DNA of 14,767 nucleotides from Oscillospiraceae bacterium (GTDB taxonomy: Bacteria; Bacillota_A; Clostridia; Oscillospirales; Acutalibacteraceae). The stretch's first letter is position 1, and each line of letters begins with the position of its first letter. Positions 5,290-11,912 of the stretch are shown piece by piece. A program made the translations under genes and the position numbers. The notes beneath the pieces were generated by a model. The model ran no database searches, was not told the DNA's origin, and was given only the letters and a program-made list of their open reading frames with translations. The stretch is from positions 1-14,767 of the forward strand of contig DOWI01000115.1 of the NCBI GenBank assembly GCA_003519645.1, given 5' to 3'.

Positions 5290-5652
5290 ATGGATAAAAA
5301 TATAAATCAGCTGATTTTAGACTGTGCAGCTAAAGTTTTGCGCATAAATCAAACAACACAAGCAAAAGTGAACTTTGAAATTAACGGGCATGTTAACGCA
5401 ATAGCATGCCATGGATTTAAGCACGGATATGAAAGCGCGCCTGTACGGTACTACAATGGGGAAAAATATCACGAGTCAGATTACATGCCTTTAGATGGTG
5501 AGTTAGCCAACAGTCTTTGGCTCGACGGTGACGGAGCCGAGGGCAAATTAAAAGAGTTGCTTACCTCGCTGAATGCTCTTGAAAAAGAACTGATTGAAAG
5601 CGCCGGCACAAAGGCCGAGAACACGGAGGTAGACAATGAAAATCACGAATAA
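5290..5652 (+). CDS. Hypothetical phage protein
   Basis: A 120-aa protein. The frame is open further upstream, but ATG 5290 has GGAG eight bases before it and lies just after the preceding gene. The N-terminus is helical (MDKNINQLILDCAAKVLRI). The middle is probably beta-rich with many aromatic and His residues (NFEINGHVNAIACHGFKHGY, YYNGEKYHE). The C-terminus is an acidic coiled-coil-like helix (about 85-108). Not recognised. The 3' end overlaps the nuclease gene by 17 bases, which suggests coupled expression with the recombination block. Confidence 0.6.
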   Translation: MDKNINQLILDCAAKVLRINQTTQAKVNFEINGHVNAIACHGFKHGYESAPVRYYNGEKYHESDYMPLDGELANSLWLDGDGAEGKLKELLTSLNALEKELIESAGTKAENTEVDNENHE

Positions 5653-6502
5653 GATGAAACTTCCGCAAGCTTTCGTTGAAATGGCACAGAGCGATTACAC
5701 TCCCACACCGAAGCGATACAGTGCGACGGCTCTACTGAAAGGTATCCGCGAGGCTATTCTTGAGCGTCGCCACGGGGATGAAATTGAGCAGGATGTTTCC
5801 GATATGATATGGCTCCTGTTTGGTACGGCGGTACATAGCATACTCGAAAATCAGACTGAGGGTGCGACGGAATTCAAGGAAACCTATGTTGAAATGCCTG
5901 TCGGCAATTACAAGGTTTCCGGCCGGTTCGACCTTTACGATGCGGCAACGCAGACTATCACAGATTATAAGACCTGCTCCGTCTGGAAAATCATCCATCG
6001 GGATTTCGATGATTGGAAAAAGCAGCTCCTTATTTATGCTGCAATTATGGACTATATCGGTTTTCCAGTGAGGCACGGCCAAATCGTTGCCGTGATGAAA
6101 GACCATTCGAAATCAAAAGCGAAGTTCGACCCAACTTATCCGCAACTCCCAGTTCTACAAATCAGGTTCGATTTTTCAGAAGCGGACTTTGCGCAAATTA
6201 ATGTTTTCATTCGTAACCGGATGGCACAAATAGCTGACGCCGAAAAACTGCCCGATAATGAGCTTCCTGTCTGCACCCCTAAAGAGCGCTTTAACGGCGG
6301 AGATAAATTTGCTGTCATGAAAAAAGGCCGCAAGGCAGCTCTCCGGGTGATGGAGAGTAAGGAAGAAGCTGAAAGGTGGATGGAAGAAAACGGCGGAGAT
6401 TTTATTCAGTGCCGCCCCGGCGAAGATAAAAAGTGCAAGGACTACTGCCCTGCCTGTGAATTTTGCAACTACTATCACGAGCACGTCGAGGGGGTAAAGT
6501 AA
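5636..6502 (+). CDS. PD-(D/E)XK phage exonuclease with C-terminal Cys cluster
   Basis: A 288-aa nuclease of the RecB/Cas4-like PD-(D/E)XK superfamily. Visible motif residues: H67 (GTAVH), D99 (GRFDLYD), D110-Y-K112 (ITDYKTC, a DxK form of the usual ExK), and Q130xxxY134 (QLLIY). Near the end four cysteines, C267, C271, C274 and C277 (CKDYCPACEFC), resemble the iron-sulfur cysteines of Cas4/AddB nucleases. In those proteins one Cys lies far upstream; here all four are together. It probably resects double-stranded ends to feed the annealing protein encoded next (TAATG overlap), making a two-component recombinase like lambda Exo/Beta. Preceded by GGAGG (5625-5629). Confidence 0.85.
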   Translation: MKITNKMKLPQAFVEMAQSDYTPTPKRYSATALLKGIREAILERRHGDEIEQDVSDMIWLLFGTAVHSILENQTEGATEFKETYVEMPVGNYKVSGRFDLYDAATQTITDYKTCSVWKIIHRDFDDWKKQLLIYAAIMDYIGFPVRHGQIVAVMKDHSKSKAKFDPTYPQLPVLQIRFDFSEADFAQINVFIRNRMAQIADAEKLPDNELPVCTPKERFNGGDKFAVMKKGRKAALRVMESKEEAERWMEENGGDFIQCRPGEDKKCKDYCPACEFCNYYHEHVEGVK

Positions 6503-7242
6503 TGGAACTAAAATTCCCTCTGCTTGAGGCAGACGACATCGAAGTTAAAGTTAAAAAAGTTACTAGGAAAGGCGCTATTGTCCTACTCTATAAGACCGCT
6601 CGTGTGGATATGAATACGCTCGACCGTACCGTAGGCCCCATGAACTGGAAATGCTCCTATCGTGACGTAAAAGGCAACCTGTACTGTGAAATCTCGATTT
6701 TCGATACGGATAAAAAAGAATGGATTTCAAAAGAGGATTGCGGCATTGAAAGCCGGGACGATGGCGACGGGAACCAACGAAAGGGCGAAGCATCTGACGC
6801 TTTCAAGCGTGCCGGGTTCAAATGGGGAATTGGCCGGGAACTTTACACGGCCCCATTCACTTTCATTCATTGTGCCACACGCAAGCGGCAGGACGGGCGT
6901 AGTTATGAAATGGAAAACCCGTTTGTCCGATACGGCGTGAAGTCTATCGGCTACGATGCTTCCGGGCACATTAACGAGCTTACCATTACAGACGATTCGG
7001 GAAATGAAGTTTACAGCTTGAATGCGCCGCTAAAGCCCACCGCTCCGCAGTACATTGACGAAATCAAACAGGATGTAATCCTCAAAGAATTACATCGTAC
7101 CGGCTGGAACCTAAAGGCTATGCTTGCTTACATAGCCAAGAAAGACCCGAAGAACGCTCCGGACACTTTAGGGCATATTACCGTCAAGCAGTTTACATGG
7201 ATGGTAAAGGCGCTGGAAAAGCGGCCGACTAAAGAAGCATGA
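6502..7242 (+). CDS. Rad52/Sak-like single-strand annealing protein
   Basis: A 246-aa protein whose core (about 10-125) follows the Rad52/22 pattern. It has DRTVGPMNWKCSYRDV, a GNLYCEISI strand, then EDCGIES, the glycine/charged loop DDGDGNQRKGEASDAF, and KRAGFKWGIGRELYTAP. Phage Rad52-like (Sak) proteins form rings that anneal complementary single strands. The C-terminal part (about 175-246) is variable and helical (KELHRTGWNLKAMLAYI) and may bind SSB or a partner. The start overlaps the nuclease stop as TAATG, preceded by GAGGGGGT, and the end overlaps the next gene by four bases. The pairing with an exonuclease supports a recombinase role. Confidence 0.88.
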   Translation: MELKFPLLEADDIEVKVKKVTRKGAIVLLYKTARVDMNTLDRTVGPMNWKCSYRDVKGNLYCEISIFDTDKKEWISKEDCGIESRDDGDGNQRKGEASDAFKRAGFKWGIGRELYTAPFTFIHCATRKRQDGRSYEMENPFVRYGVKSIGYDASGHINELTITDDSGNEVYSLNAPLKPTAPQYIDEIKQDVILKELHRTGWNLKAMLAYIAKKDPKNAPDTLGHITVKQFTWMVKALEKRPTKEA

Positions 7243-7787
7243 AAATCCAATTTGACAGCGCAAAGTGGAGCCAAGACAGCGAGGGCTTTTGGCTGAAAAT
7301 AAGAGTTAAAAGCCCCGCCAAAGTAAAAAAATTTGTGTCAGAAATGCAAAGCAAACTATATGACGCTGACATAAAAATTCATAGAGAAAAACGCTCCCTT
7401 GACGCAAACGCCTACTTTTGGCTGCTAACCGGCAAATTAGCAACTAAAATCCATATCCCGGTTAAAACAATTTATCGGCAGTACATTAAGGACATCGGAG
7501 ATAATTTTGAAATTGTCCCTGTCCGCGACGACGCCAAAGAGCAGTGGATGCGGAATTGGAAGTCACGTGGGATTGGCTGGGTGTGTGAGGACATAGGCAA
7601 AAGCAAGCTCAAAGGCTACTCAAATATCATTTGTTATTATGGCTCGTCCACATACAACACCGCCCAAATGTCACGGCTAATTGACCTTGTAGTGCAGGAC
7701 TGCCAAGACCAGGACATTGAAACCAAAACACCGGATGAAATTGCAAGAATGGAGGCCGAGTATGCACAAGCAGACAAAAGCGTGTGA
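7239..7787 (+). CDS. NinB-like recombination-associated protein
   Basis: A 182-aa protein with the NinB-type signature KRSLDANAYFWLL (about 51-63) followed by a helical region and YSNIICYYGSSTYNTAQMSRLIDLVV (about 126-151). The same arrangement occurs in clostridial phages next to recombination genes. NinB (lambda Orf) binds SSB-coated single-stranded DNA and helps the recombinase. Here it sits between the Rad52-like protein and HNH/SSB genes, which fits. The ATG overlaps the previous stop (ATGA). NinB identity is by motif and context only; this protein is longer than lambda Orf. Confidence 0.65.
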   Translation: MKIQFDSAKWSQDSEGFWLKIRVKSPAKVKKFVSEMQSKLYDADIKIHREKRSLDANAYFWLLTGKLATKIHIPVKTIYRQYIKDIGDNFEIVPVRDDAKEQWMRNWKSRGIGWVCEDIGKSKLKGYSNIICYYGSSTYNTAQMSRLIDLVVQDCQDQDIETKTPDEIARMEAEYAQADKSV

Positions 7788-8067
7788 TATATCCTCAAGA
7801 GTAAAAAACGCCGTGTGGGAGCGTGATGGGCATGCTTGCATAATTTGCGGCAGCCACGAAGCTATGCCAAACGCGCACTATATACCGCGCTCTCACGGCG
7901 GGCTGGGGGTGGAAGAAAACATTGTTACCCTATGCGTAAATTGCCACAATGCTTACGATAACTCACACCTGAGGTCGTGGTATAGAAAAAAGATACATGA
8001 CTATTTGCAATCACAATATCCCAGCTGGGACGAGGACAAATTAATTTATCAAAAATATCATTTTTAG
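7762..8067 (+). CDS. Small HNH endonuclease
   Basis: A 101-aa HNH protein. Zinc-binding pairs are C26-x2-C29 and C58-x2-C61, and the HNH core is H39-H45-N53-H62 (AHYIPRSHGG, EENIVTLCVNCH). In phages, short HNH proteins beside NinB act on recombination intermediates (lambda NinG/Rap is the analogue) or in packaging; the position here favours recombination. ATG 7762 has GGAGG six bases upstream and overlaps the NinB-like gene by 26 bases. All metal and HNH residues are present, so it is probably active. Confidence 0.85.
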   Translation: MHKQTKACDISSRVKNAVWERDGHACIICGSHEAMPNAHYIPRSHGGLGVEENIVTLCVNCHNAYDNSHLRSWYRKKIHDYLQSQYPSWDEDKLIYQKYHF

Positions 8068-8079
8068 GAGAAACCAAAT

Positions 8080-8499
8080 ATGCTAAATTGTGTCGCACTC
8101 ATGGGTAGGCTTGCCGCAGACCCGGAGCTAAAAGAAACCCAAAGCGGAACATCGGTAGTAAGCTTTCGCGTAGCCTGTGACCGCTCATATTGCAAGGCGG
8201 GGCAGGAACGTCAAACAGACTGGATAAACTGTGTAGCGTGGCGTAGCACAGCCGAGTTCATATGTAAGTACTTCCGTAGAGGACAGCTTATCGCCCTGCA
8301 GGGTTCGCTGCAGACCCGCTCTTACACGGATAAAGACGGTAACAAGCGTAAGGCGTTTGAAGTGGTAGCCGACCACGTGCATTTCGCTGAATCAAAGAAA
8401 GATTCAAGCAACAATAATACATATCCAGCGCGCGGTTCCGCAGATGTCGAAGCAGACGATTTTGAGGAAATGCCGGACGACGATGATTTGCCGTTCTGA
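8080..8499 (+). CDS. ssb: Single-stranded DNA-binding protein
   Basis: A 139-aa SSB. The OB fold covers about 1-105 (MLNCVALMGRLAADPELK, then WINCVAWRSTAEFICKYF, then GSLQTRSYTDKDGNKR). A short flexible linker and a classical acidic tip, DDDDLPF (133-139), follow; the tip recruits host and phage repair proteins. TAGGAGA precedes the ATG. It belongs functionally with the nuclease, Rad52-like and NinB-like genes upstream. Confidence 0.96.
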   Translation: MLNCVALMGRLAADPELKETQSGTSVVSFRVACDRSYCKAGQERQTDWINCVAWRSTAEFICKYFRRGQLIALQGSLQTRSYTDKDGNKRKAFEVVADHVHFAESKKDSSNNNTYPARGSADVEADDFEEMPDDDDLPF

Positions 8500-8560
8500 A
8501 TGGAAGTGTAACGAATGGATTTAGAGCAAACAGCAAGCAAACGGACAAAGGAGGCTATGA

Positions 8561-9349
8561 ATGAGTGAGTTAAAGCTTGAACTATACCATGACAATTTCC
8601 AAAATTTTAAGGCCTACAACATACCAAAAGCACAGCTCGTCGTTGCTGATGTCCCATATAATCTCGGCAACAATGCTTATGCCTCAAACCCGGAGTGGTA
8701 TAAAGATGGCAATAACCAAAACGGGGAGAGCAGCAAGGCCAACAAGAGCTTTTTTAATACCGACGGGCGGTTTAAAATTCCGGAGTATATGCACTTTTGC
8801 AGCAGGCTCTTAAAAAAAGAGCCTGCGCAGCCCGGAAAAGCACCGGCTATGATAGTCTTTTGCGCATTTAATCAAGACCAAATGCTGATTGACTACGGCA
8901 AAAAATACGGGTTTATGCACTCTTATCCAATATTTTTTATCAAGCATTATTCCCCGCAAGCCCTAAAAGCCAATATGAAAATCGTTGGGGCCACGGAGCA
9001 TGCAATAGTCCTTTACCGCAACAAACTGCCAAAGTTTAATAATGGCGGTCGTATGGTTTACGACTGGTTTGAGTGGCTGAGAGACAACCCAAAAAGGTAT
9101 CCAAAAATACATCCAACGCAAAAGCCTGTTAGCCTGTTAAAGCGGCTGATTGAGATATTTACAGACCCTGGGGACGTGGTAATTGACCCGTGTGCGGGAA
9201 GCGGAACAACGCTTCGCGCGGCGTTTGAGCTTGACCGCAACAGCTATGGCTTTGAGGTGGACAAGGAATTTTATAAAGCTGCAGAAACTCAAATGCTTGC
9301 GCCCGCGAGGGAAGAAAAAAAGTTTGAGCAGCTCAAGTTCAGCGTTTAG
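8561..9349 (+). CDS. Orphan DNA methyltransferase (N6-A/N4-C type)
   Basis: A 262-aa amino-methyltransferase. The catalytic motif IV comes first, as DVPYNLG (30-36), a DVPY variant of DPPY. HPTQKP (184-189) and the AdoMet-binding DPCAGSGTT (209-217) follow near the C-terminus, the motif order of the beta class. The segment between, with LKANMKIVGATEHAIVLYR, presumably carries target recognition. No restriction endonuclease gene is nearby, so it is an orphan phage methylase, likely protecting phage DNA from host restriction or marking it for replication control. AAAGGAGG stands at good spacing before ATG 8561. Its gene contains a perfect 10-bp inverted repeat at 8802-8826. Confidence 0.9.
   Translation: MSELKLELYHDNFQNFKAYNIPKAQLVVADVPYNLGNNAYASNPEWYKDGNNQNGESSKANKSFFNTDGRFKIPEYMHFCSRLLKKEPAQPGKAPAMIVFCAFNQDQMLIDYGKKYGFMHSYPIFFIKHYSPQALKANMKIVGATEHAIVLYRNKLPKFNNGGRMVYDWFEWLRDNPKRYPKIHPTQKPVSLLKRLIEIFTDPGDVVIDPCAGSGTTLRAAFELDRNSYGFEVDKEFYKAAETQMLAPAREEKKFEQLKFSV
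8802..8826. repeat. Perfect inverted repeat inside the methyltransferase gene
   Basis: GCAGGCTCTT (8802-8811), loop AAAAA, AAGAGCCTGC (8817-8826): a 10-bp perfect stem, extendable by TGC/GCA (8798-8800 and 8827-8829) across one bulged A. It encodes an ordinary helix (SRLLKKEPA). There is no T run after it, so it is not a standard terminator; it could be an operator, an RNA attenuating hairpin or chance. Confidence 0.6.
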
Positions 9350-9360
9350 GAGGTAACATT

Positions 9361-10239
9361 TTGGCAGAAGTAAAATGGATAAAAATCGTTACAAACATTT
9401 TTGACGATGAAAAAATACAGCTCATAGAGAAAATGCCTGATGGCGACGCAATTATAGTTGTTTGGTTTAAATTGTTATGTCTTGCAGGCAAAACGAACAA
9501 CCACGGAGTAATGATGCTAAGCGACAAAATTCCATATACCGACGAAATGTTATCCACTATTTTCAGACGACCTATTTTAACCATAAGGCTTGCCTTAAAG
9601 ACGTTTGAAAGCTACGGAATGATAGAAATTTTTGATGACGTAATAACAATCACAAACTGGGATAAGCATCAAAACGTAGATGGACTTGATAAAATCCGCA
9701 ACCAAACGCGGCTTAGAGTCGAAAAACATAGGAAAAGACAAAATCTAATTGCGGATGGTACATGTAACGTTACATGTAACGCTACAGTAACGCAATGTAA
9801 CGCAACAGATATAGATAAAGATATAGATAAAGATATAGATAATAAAGAGAATATAAGAGAAAAAACGCAAATTTCACCGGCTACCGAACTTTGTGAACAG
9901 GTGTGGCAATCTTTTATTACGAATTGCCCATCGCTTCCAAAGCCCGTTTCTCCCACAAAATGGACATCCGCCCGGAAAAAAGCCATAAAAAGCAAAAGAA
10001 TTACGGTTGATGAATTTACCAATGTATTCAAAAAAGTTGAACAGAGCGATTTTTTGACAGGAAGGACGGGAAACTGGCGCTGCTCGTTTGATTGGGTTCT
10101 CAAGCCGTCCAACTGGCAAAAAATCAGCGAAGGGAACTACGATAACAAAAGAGGCGATTGCGGTGAACTTACCACCAATAATGAACCACATACCGGAAAG
10201 TGCCAAGAGAAAAGCCCACAGTACGGGCATATCCTTTGA
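9361..10239 (+). CDS. Phage replisome organizer / replication initiator
   Basis: A 292-aa initiator. The N-terminal winged-helix domain (about 1-125; MAEVKWIKIVTNIFDDEKI, MPDGDAIIVVWFKLL, LTIRLALKTFESYGMI) is the phage replisome organizer N domain. A low-complexity linker (about 132-165; DIDKDIDKDIDNKEN) follows. The C-terminal domain (about 175-268) ends with FKKVEQSDFLTGRTGNWR, SFDWVLKP and GNYDNK, typical of DnaD-like replication proteins that recruit the helicase loader. The TTG start at 9361 has AGGAGG (9347-9352) at eight bases. The linker-coding DNA holds iterons and an AT-rich stretch, a likely origin. The gene overlaps the loader gene by 77 bases. Confidence 0.88.
   Translation: MAEVKWIKIVTNIFDDEKIQLIEKMPDGDAIIVVWFKLLCLAGKTNNHGVMMLSDKIPYTDEMLSTIFRRPILTIRLALKTFESYGMIEIFDDVITITNWDKHQNVDGLDKIRNQTRLRVEKHRKRQNLIADGTCNVTCNATVTQCNATDIDKDIDKDIDNKENIREKTQISPATELCEQVWQSFITNCPSLPKPVSPTKWTSARKKAIKSKRITVDEFTNVFKKVEQSDFLTGRTGNWRCSFDWVLKPSNWQKISEGNYDNKRGDCGELTTNNEPHTGKCQEKSPQYGHIL
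9759..9870. other. Candidate replication origin inside the initiator gene
   Basis: Within the linker-coding part of the initiator lie three elements. First, a 20-bp perfect palindrome of two TACATGTAAC arms (9759-9778). Second, four GTAACG hexamers starting at 9764, 9776, 9787 and 9797, spaced 12, 11 and 10 bp, about one helical turn. Third, three 12-bp direct repeats GATATAGATAAA (9808-9843, last base of the third is T), followed by an A/T-rich tract to about 9870. This is the lambda O-like plan: iterons for the initiator next to an unwinding element, inside the initiator gene. Origin function is inferred. Confidence 0.7.
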
Positions 10240-10987
10240 AAATTATGCGCAAAAGCAAATTGACGTGCTAAACGCGGTGCAAGGGAATTTAAGCGGCTGC
10301 GATTGTCAAAAGTGCAAAAACAAAGGCATCGTTTATTATCTCCAAGACGGTTACGAGTTGTCAAAAGAATGTGACTGCATGAAAATCCGTCGGAGCTACT
10401 GGAACATCGAAAGAAGCGGACTCAAAGGACTTTTAAGCCAATACACGTTTGAAAATTTTCAAACGCCGGAAAGATGGCAGAAAGAATTAAAATTAGGCGC
10501 GAAACGTTTTTTGACGGATTACAAAGGCAAATGGCTTTACGTAGGCGGGCAAGTCGGGGCAGGAAAAACCCATATATGTACTGCAATAGTCGGGGAATTT
10601 TTAAAAAAAGGGGTAGAAGCACGATACATGCTGTGGCGTGACGAGGCAGTTAAAATTAAAGCTGCTGTCACGGATGACTATGAGTATGGCCGGCTAATAA
10701 ACCCTCTTAAAACCGTCCCAGTGCTTTACATAGACGACTTTTTTAAAACGGCGAATGACGATAGGGGGCAAAAGAAAAAGCCAACGCAGGGCGATATAAA
10801 CGTCGCGTTTGAACTGCTGAATTACCGATATAACAGCGATAGGCTCGTAACCATTATCTCAAGCGAGCGGACAATAAACGAGATACTGGATTGCGATGAA
10901 GCCGTCGGCAGCAGAGTATACCAGCGGACAAAAGATTATTGCTGGGTAATCGGCAAAGATATCAAAAAAAATTATAGGTTGAGGTAA
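10163..10987 (+). CDS. DnaC/IstB-like helicase loader (AAA+ ATPase)
   Basis: A 274-aa AAA+ protein that would load the host replicative helicase at the phage origin. The N-terminal part has a zinc-type cluster, C46, C48, C51, C70, C72 (CDCQKC and ECDC), as in many phage DnaC/DnaI-like loaders. Walker A is GGQVGAGKT (128-136), Walker B is VLYIDD (187-192), a sensor-1-like strand is VTIISSE (229-235), and an arginine-finger candidate lies at R251/R255. I chose GTG 10163 because GAGG lies eight bases before it; the frame is open to 10088, and ATG 10181 is an alternative. The overlap with the initiator gene supports coupled synthesis. Confidence 0.88.
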   Translation: MNLPPIMNHIPESAKRKAHSTGISFENYAQKQIDVLNAVQGNLSGCDCQKCKNKGIVYYLQDGYELSKECDCMKIRRSYWNIERSGLKGLLSQYTFENFQTPERWQKELKLGAKRFLTDYKGKWLYVGGQVGAGKTHICTAIVGEFLKKGVEARYMLWRDEAVKIKAAVTDDYEYGRLINPLKTVPVLYIDDFFKTANDDRGQKKKPTQGDINVAFELLNYRYNSDRLVTIISSERTINEILDCDEAVGSRVYQRTKDYCWVIGKDIKKNYRLR

Positions 10988-10991
10988 AAAT

Positions 10992-11369
10992 ATGAAATTT
11001 ACAATACCATATCCAAAAACAAAGGCCGGGATGAAACAGTTTGCTAAGCAGTTTGGATTGAATGCCATTTACGCGGGAAAGCATTGGGCAAAAAGGCGAG
11101 AAGATAGTCAATATTGGCACTCTACTGTAAAGACATGTTTAATCCAGCAGAACGTACCACGGCAAGCAAGCGTTAAACCTGTAACAATATCGTTTTTTTG
11201 GAATGACCGGCTTGATTGCTCAAACCATGCGTACATAGGCAAGATGATTGAGGATGCGATGAAAGGCTGGATAATACAGGATGACAGCCGGCAGTATGTT
11301 AAAGAAATCAGGCATAAGTTTTACGACAAAAATTACATAACAGTTGAAGTGTTGCCCTATGAAAAGTAA
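10992..11369 (+). CDS. RusA-family Holliday junction resolvase
   Basis: A 125-aa protein with the RusA core: LDCSNHAYIGKMIEDAMKG, then WIIQDDSRQYV. Acidic residues in the RusA catalytic positions are D75, D88 and D97/D98. RusA homodimers cut Holliday junctions symmetrically, and phage versions process branched DNA before packaging. The ATG has GAGG seven bases upstream, lying inside the end of the loader gene. It follows the replication pair directly, which fits recombination-dependent replication. Length is close to E. coli RusA (about 120 aa). Confidence 0.9.
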   Translation: MKFTIPYPKTKAGMKQFAKQFGLNAIYAGKHWAKRREDSQYWHSTVKTCLIQQNVPRQASVKPVTISFFWNDRLDCSNHAYIGKMIEDAMKGWIIQDDSRQYVKEIRHKFYDKNYITVEVLPYEK

Positions 11370-11556
11370 ATTTTACGAGACCTGTTATCACTGCCACCGT
11401 GAATACCCTATATGCGAGATACGGGTATGCCCGGCAAAACAAAAATCCATATGCCGGTACTGCTGCATGAAGTGTGGAAAGCATACGGCAGTCGGAACCG
11501 GAATTGGATGTGAACTTTTAGAGGAGGGCAGAAATGCGAAGCAAGCAGCGCCATGA
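11359..11556 (+). CDS. Cys-rich small zinc-binding protein
   Basis: A 65-aa protein with Cys/His ligands: CYHCH, YPICEIRVC, SICRYCCMKCGKH. There are enough for two zinc sites (CxxC pairs). The C-terminal 20 residues lack Cys and are polar. ATG 11359 overlaps the resolvase end by 11 bases; only a weak GAAG site precedes it, so translation is likely coupled to the resolvase. No named family; resembles small phage zinc fingers. Confidence 0.6.
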   Translation: MKSKFYETCYHCHREYPICEIRVCPAKQKSICRYCCMKCGKHTAVGTGIGCELLEEGRNAKQAAP

Positions 11557-11671
11557 CGGCGGCGCATACCGCCGTATGAAAACGATGATTGAGTATCACG
11601 CAAAGCCGGGAAAAGACCGGAAGAAAGCCAAAAAGAAGGCTGGGAGGAAACATGAGAAGCAGAAAGCTTGA
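11534..11671 (+). CDS. Small highly basic protein (45 aa)
   Basis: ATG 11534 follows a strong GGAGGAGGG site at good spacing and gives 45 aa. About two in five residues are Lys or Arg, with RKKAKKKAGRKHEKQK near the end and a GGAYRRM motif. It overlaps its neighbours on both sides (11534-11556 and 11652-11671). Likely a nucleic-acid-binding peptide; no family recognised. The strong ribosome binding site is the main support for it being real. Confidence 0.5.
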   Translation: MRSKQRHDGGAYRRMKTMIEYHAKPGKDRKKAKKKAGRKHEKQKA

Positions 11672-11909
11672 AGGACATGAAATCCTTGATAACCCGGTTG
11701 ATGGACAAAAAATTTTTAGGCTTCTCGACCAGTATTGCCATTGCTGCGGAAAACAGGTAAACACTTGGGACGACCGTTGCAGGAAAGCTCTGAAATATCA
11801 AAATCCGATTTGTGAGGATTGCATTTGCAAAGAGTACGGGCTTACGGAGAACGAACTCCGAGATACCATGAAAGAACATTTTGGAATGATTCCGTGCCAG
11901 GGGATATGA
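11652..11909 (+). CDS. Cys-rich hypothetical protein, zinc-ribbon-like
   Basis: An 85-aa protein from ATG 11652, with GGGAGG five bases upstream. CHCCG (29-33), a Cys in DRC, and CEDCIC form a CxxC...CxxC zinc ribbon. The C-terminal helix LTENELRDTMKEHFG is polar. It lies in a string of overlapping small genes between the resolvase and the 389-aa protein. Function unknown; DNA- or protein-binding adaptor is a guess. Confidence 0.6.
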   Translation: MRSRKLEGHEILDNPVDGQKIFRLLDQYCHCCGKQVNTWDDRCRKALKYQNPICEDCICKEYGLTENELRDTMKEHFGMIPCQGI

Positions 11910-11912
11910 GCC

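Noticed and set aside
8516..8569. 17-codon ORF (MDLEQTASKRTKEAMNE) as a leader peptide before the methyltransferase
   Set aside because: Only a weak upstream ribosome binding site and no recognisable regulatory hairpin; could be coupling translation but not supported enough to list.
9808..9843. Three 12-bp GATATAGATAAA repeats as a CRISPR or minisatellite
   Set aside because: Directly adjacent with no spacers, far too short for CRISPR, and inside the initiator gene next to iterons; origin unwinding element is the better reading.
9669..10112. 147-codon open frame on the minus strand
   Set aside because: Shadow of the replication initiator; its Ser/Leu/Ile repeat is only the complement of the GATATAGATAAA repeats.
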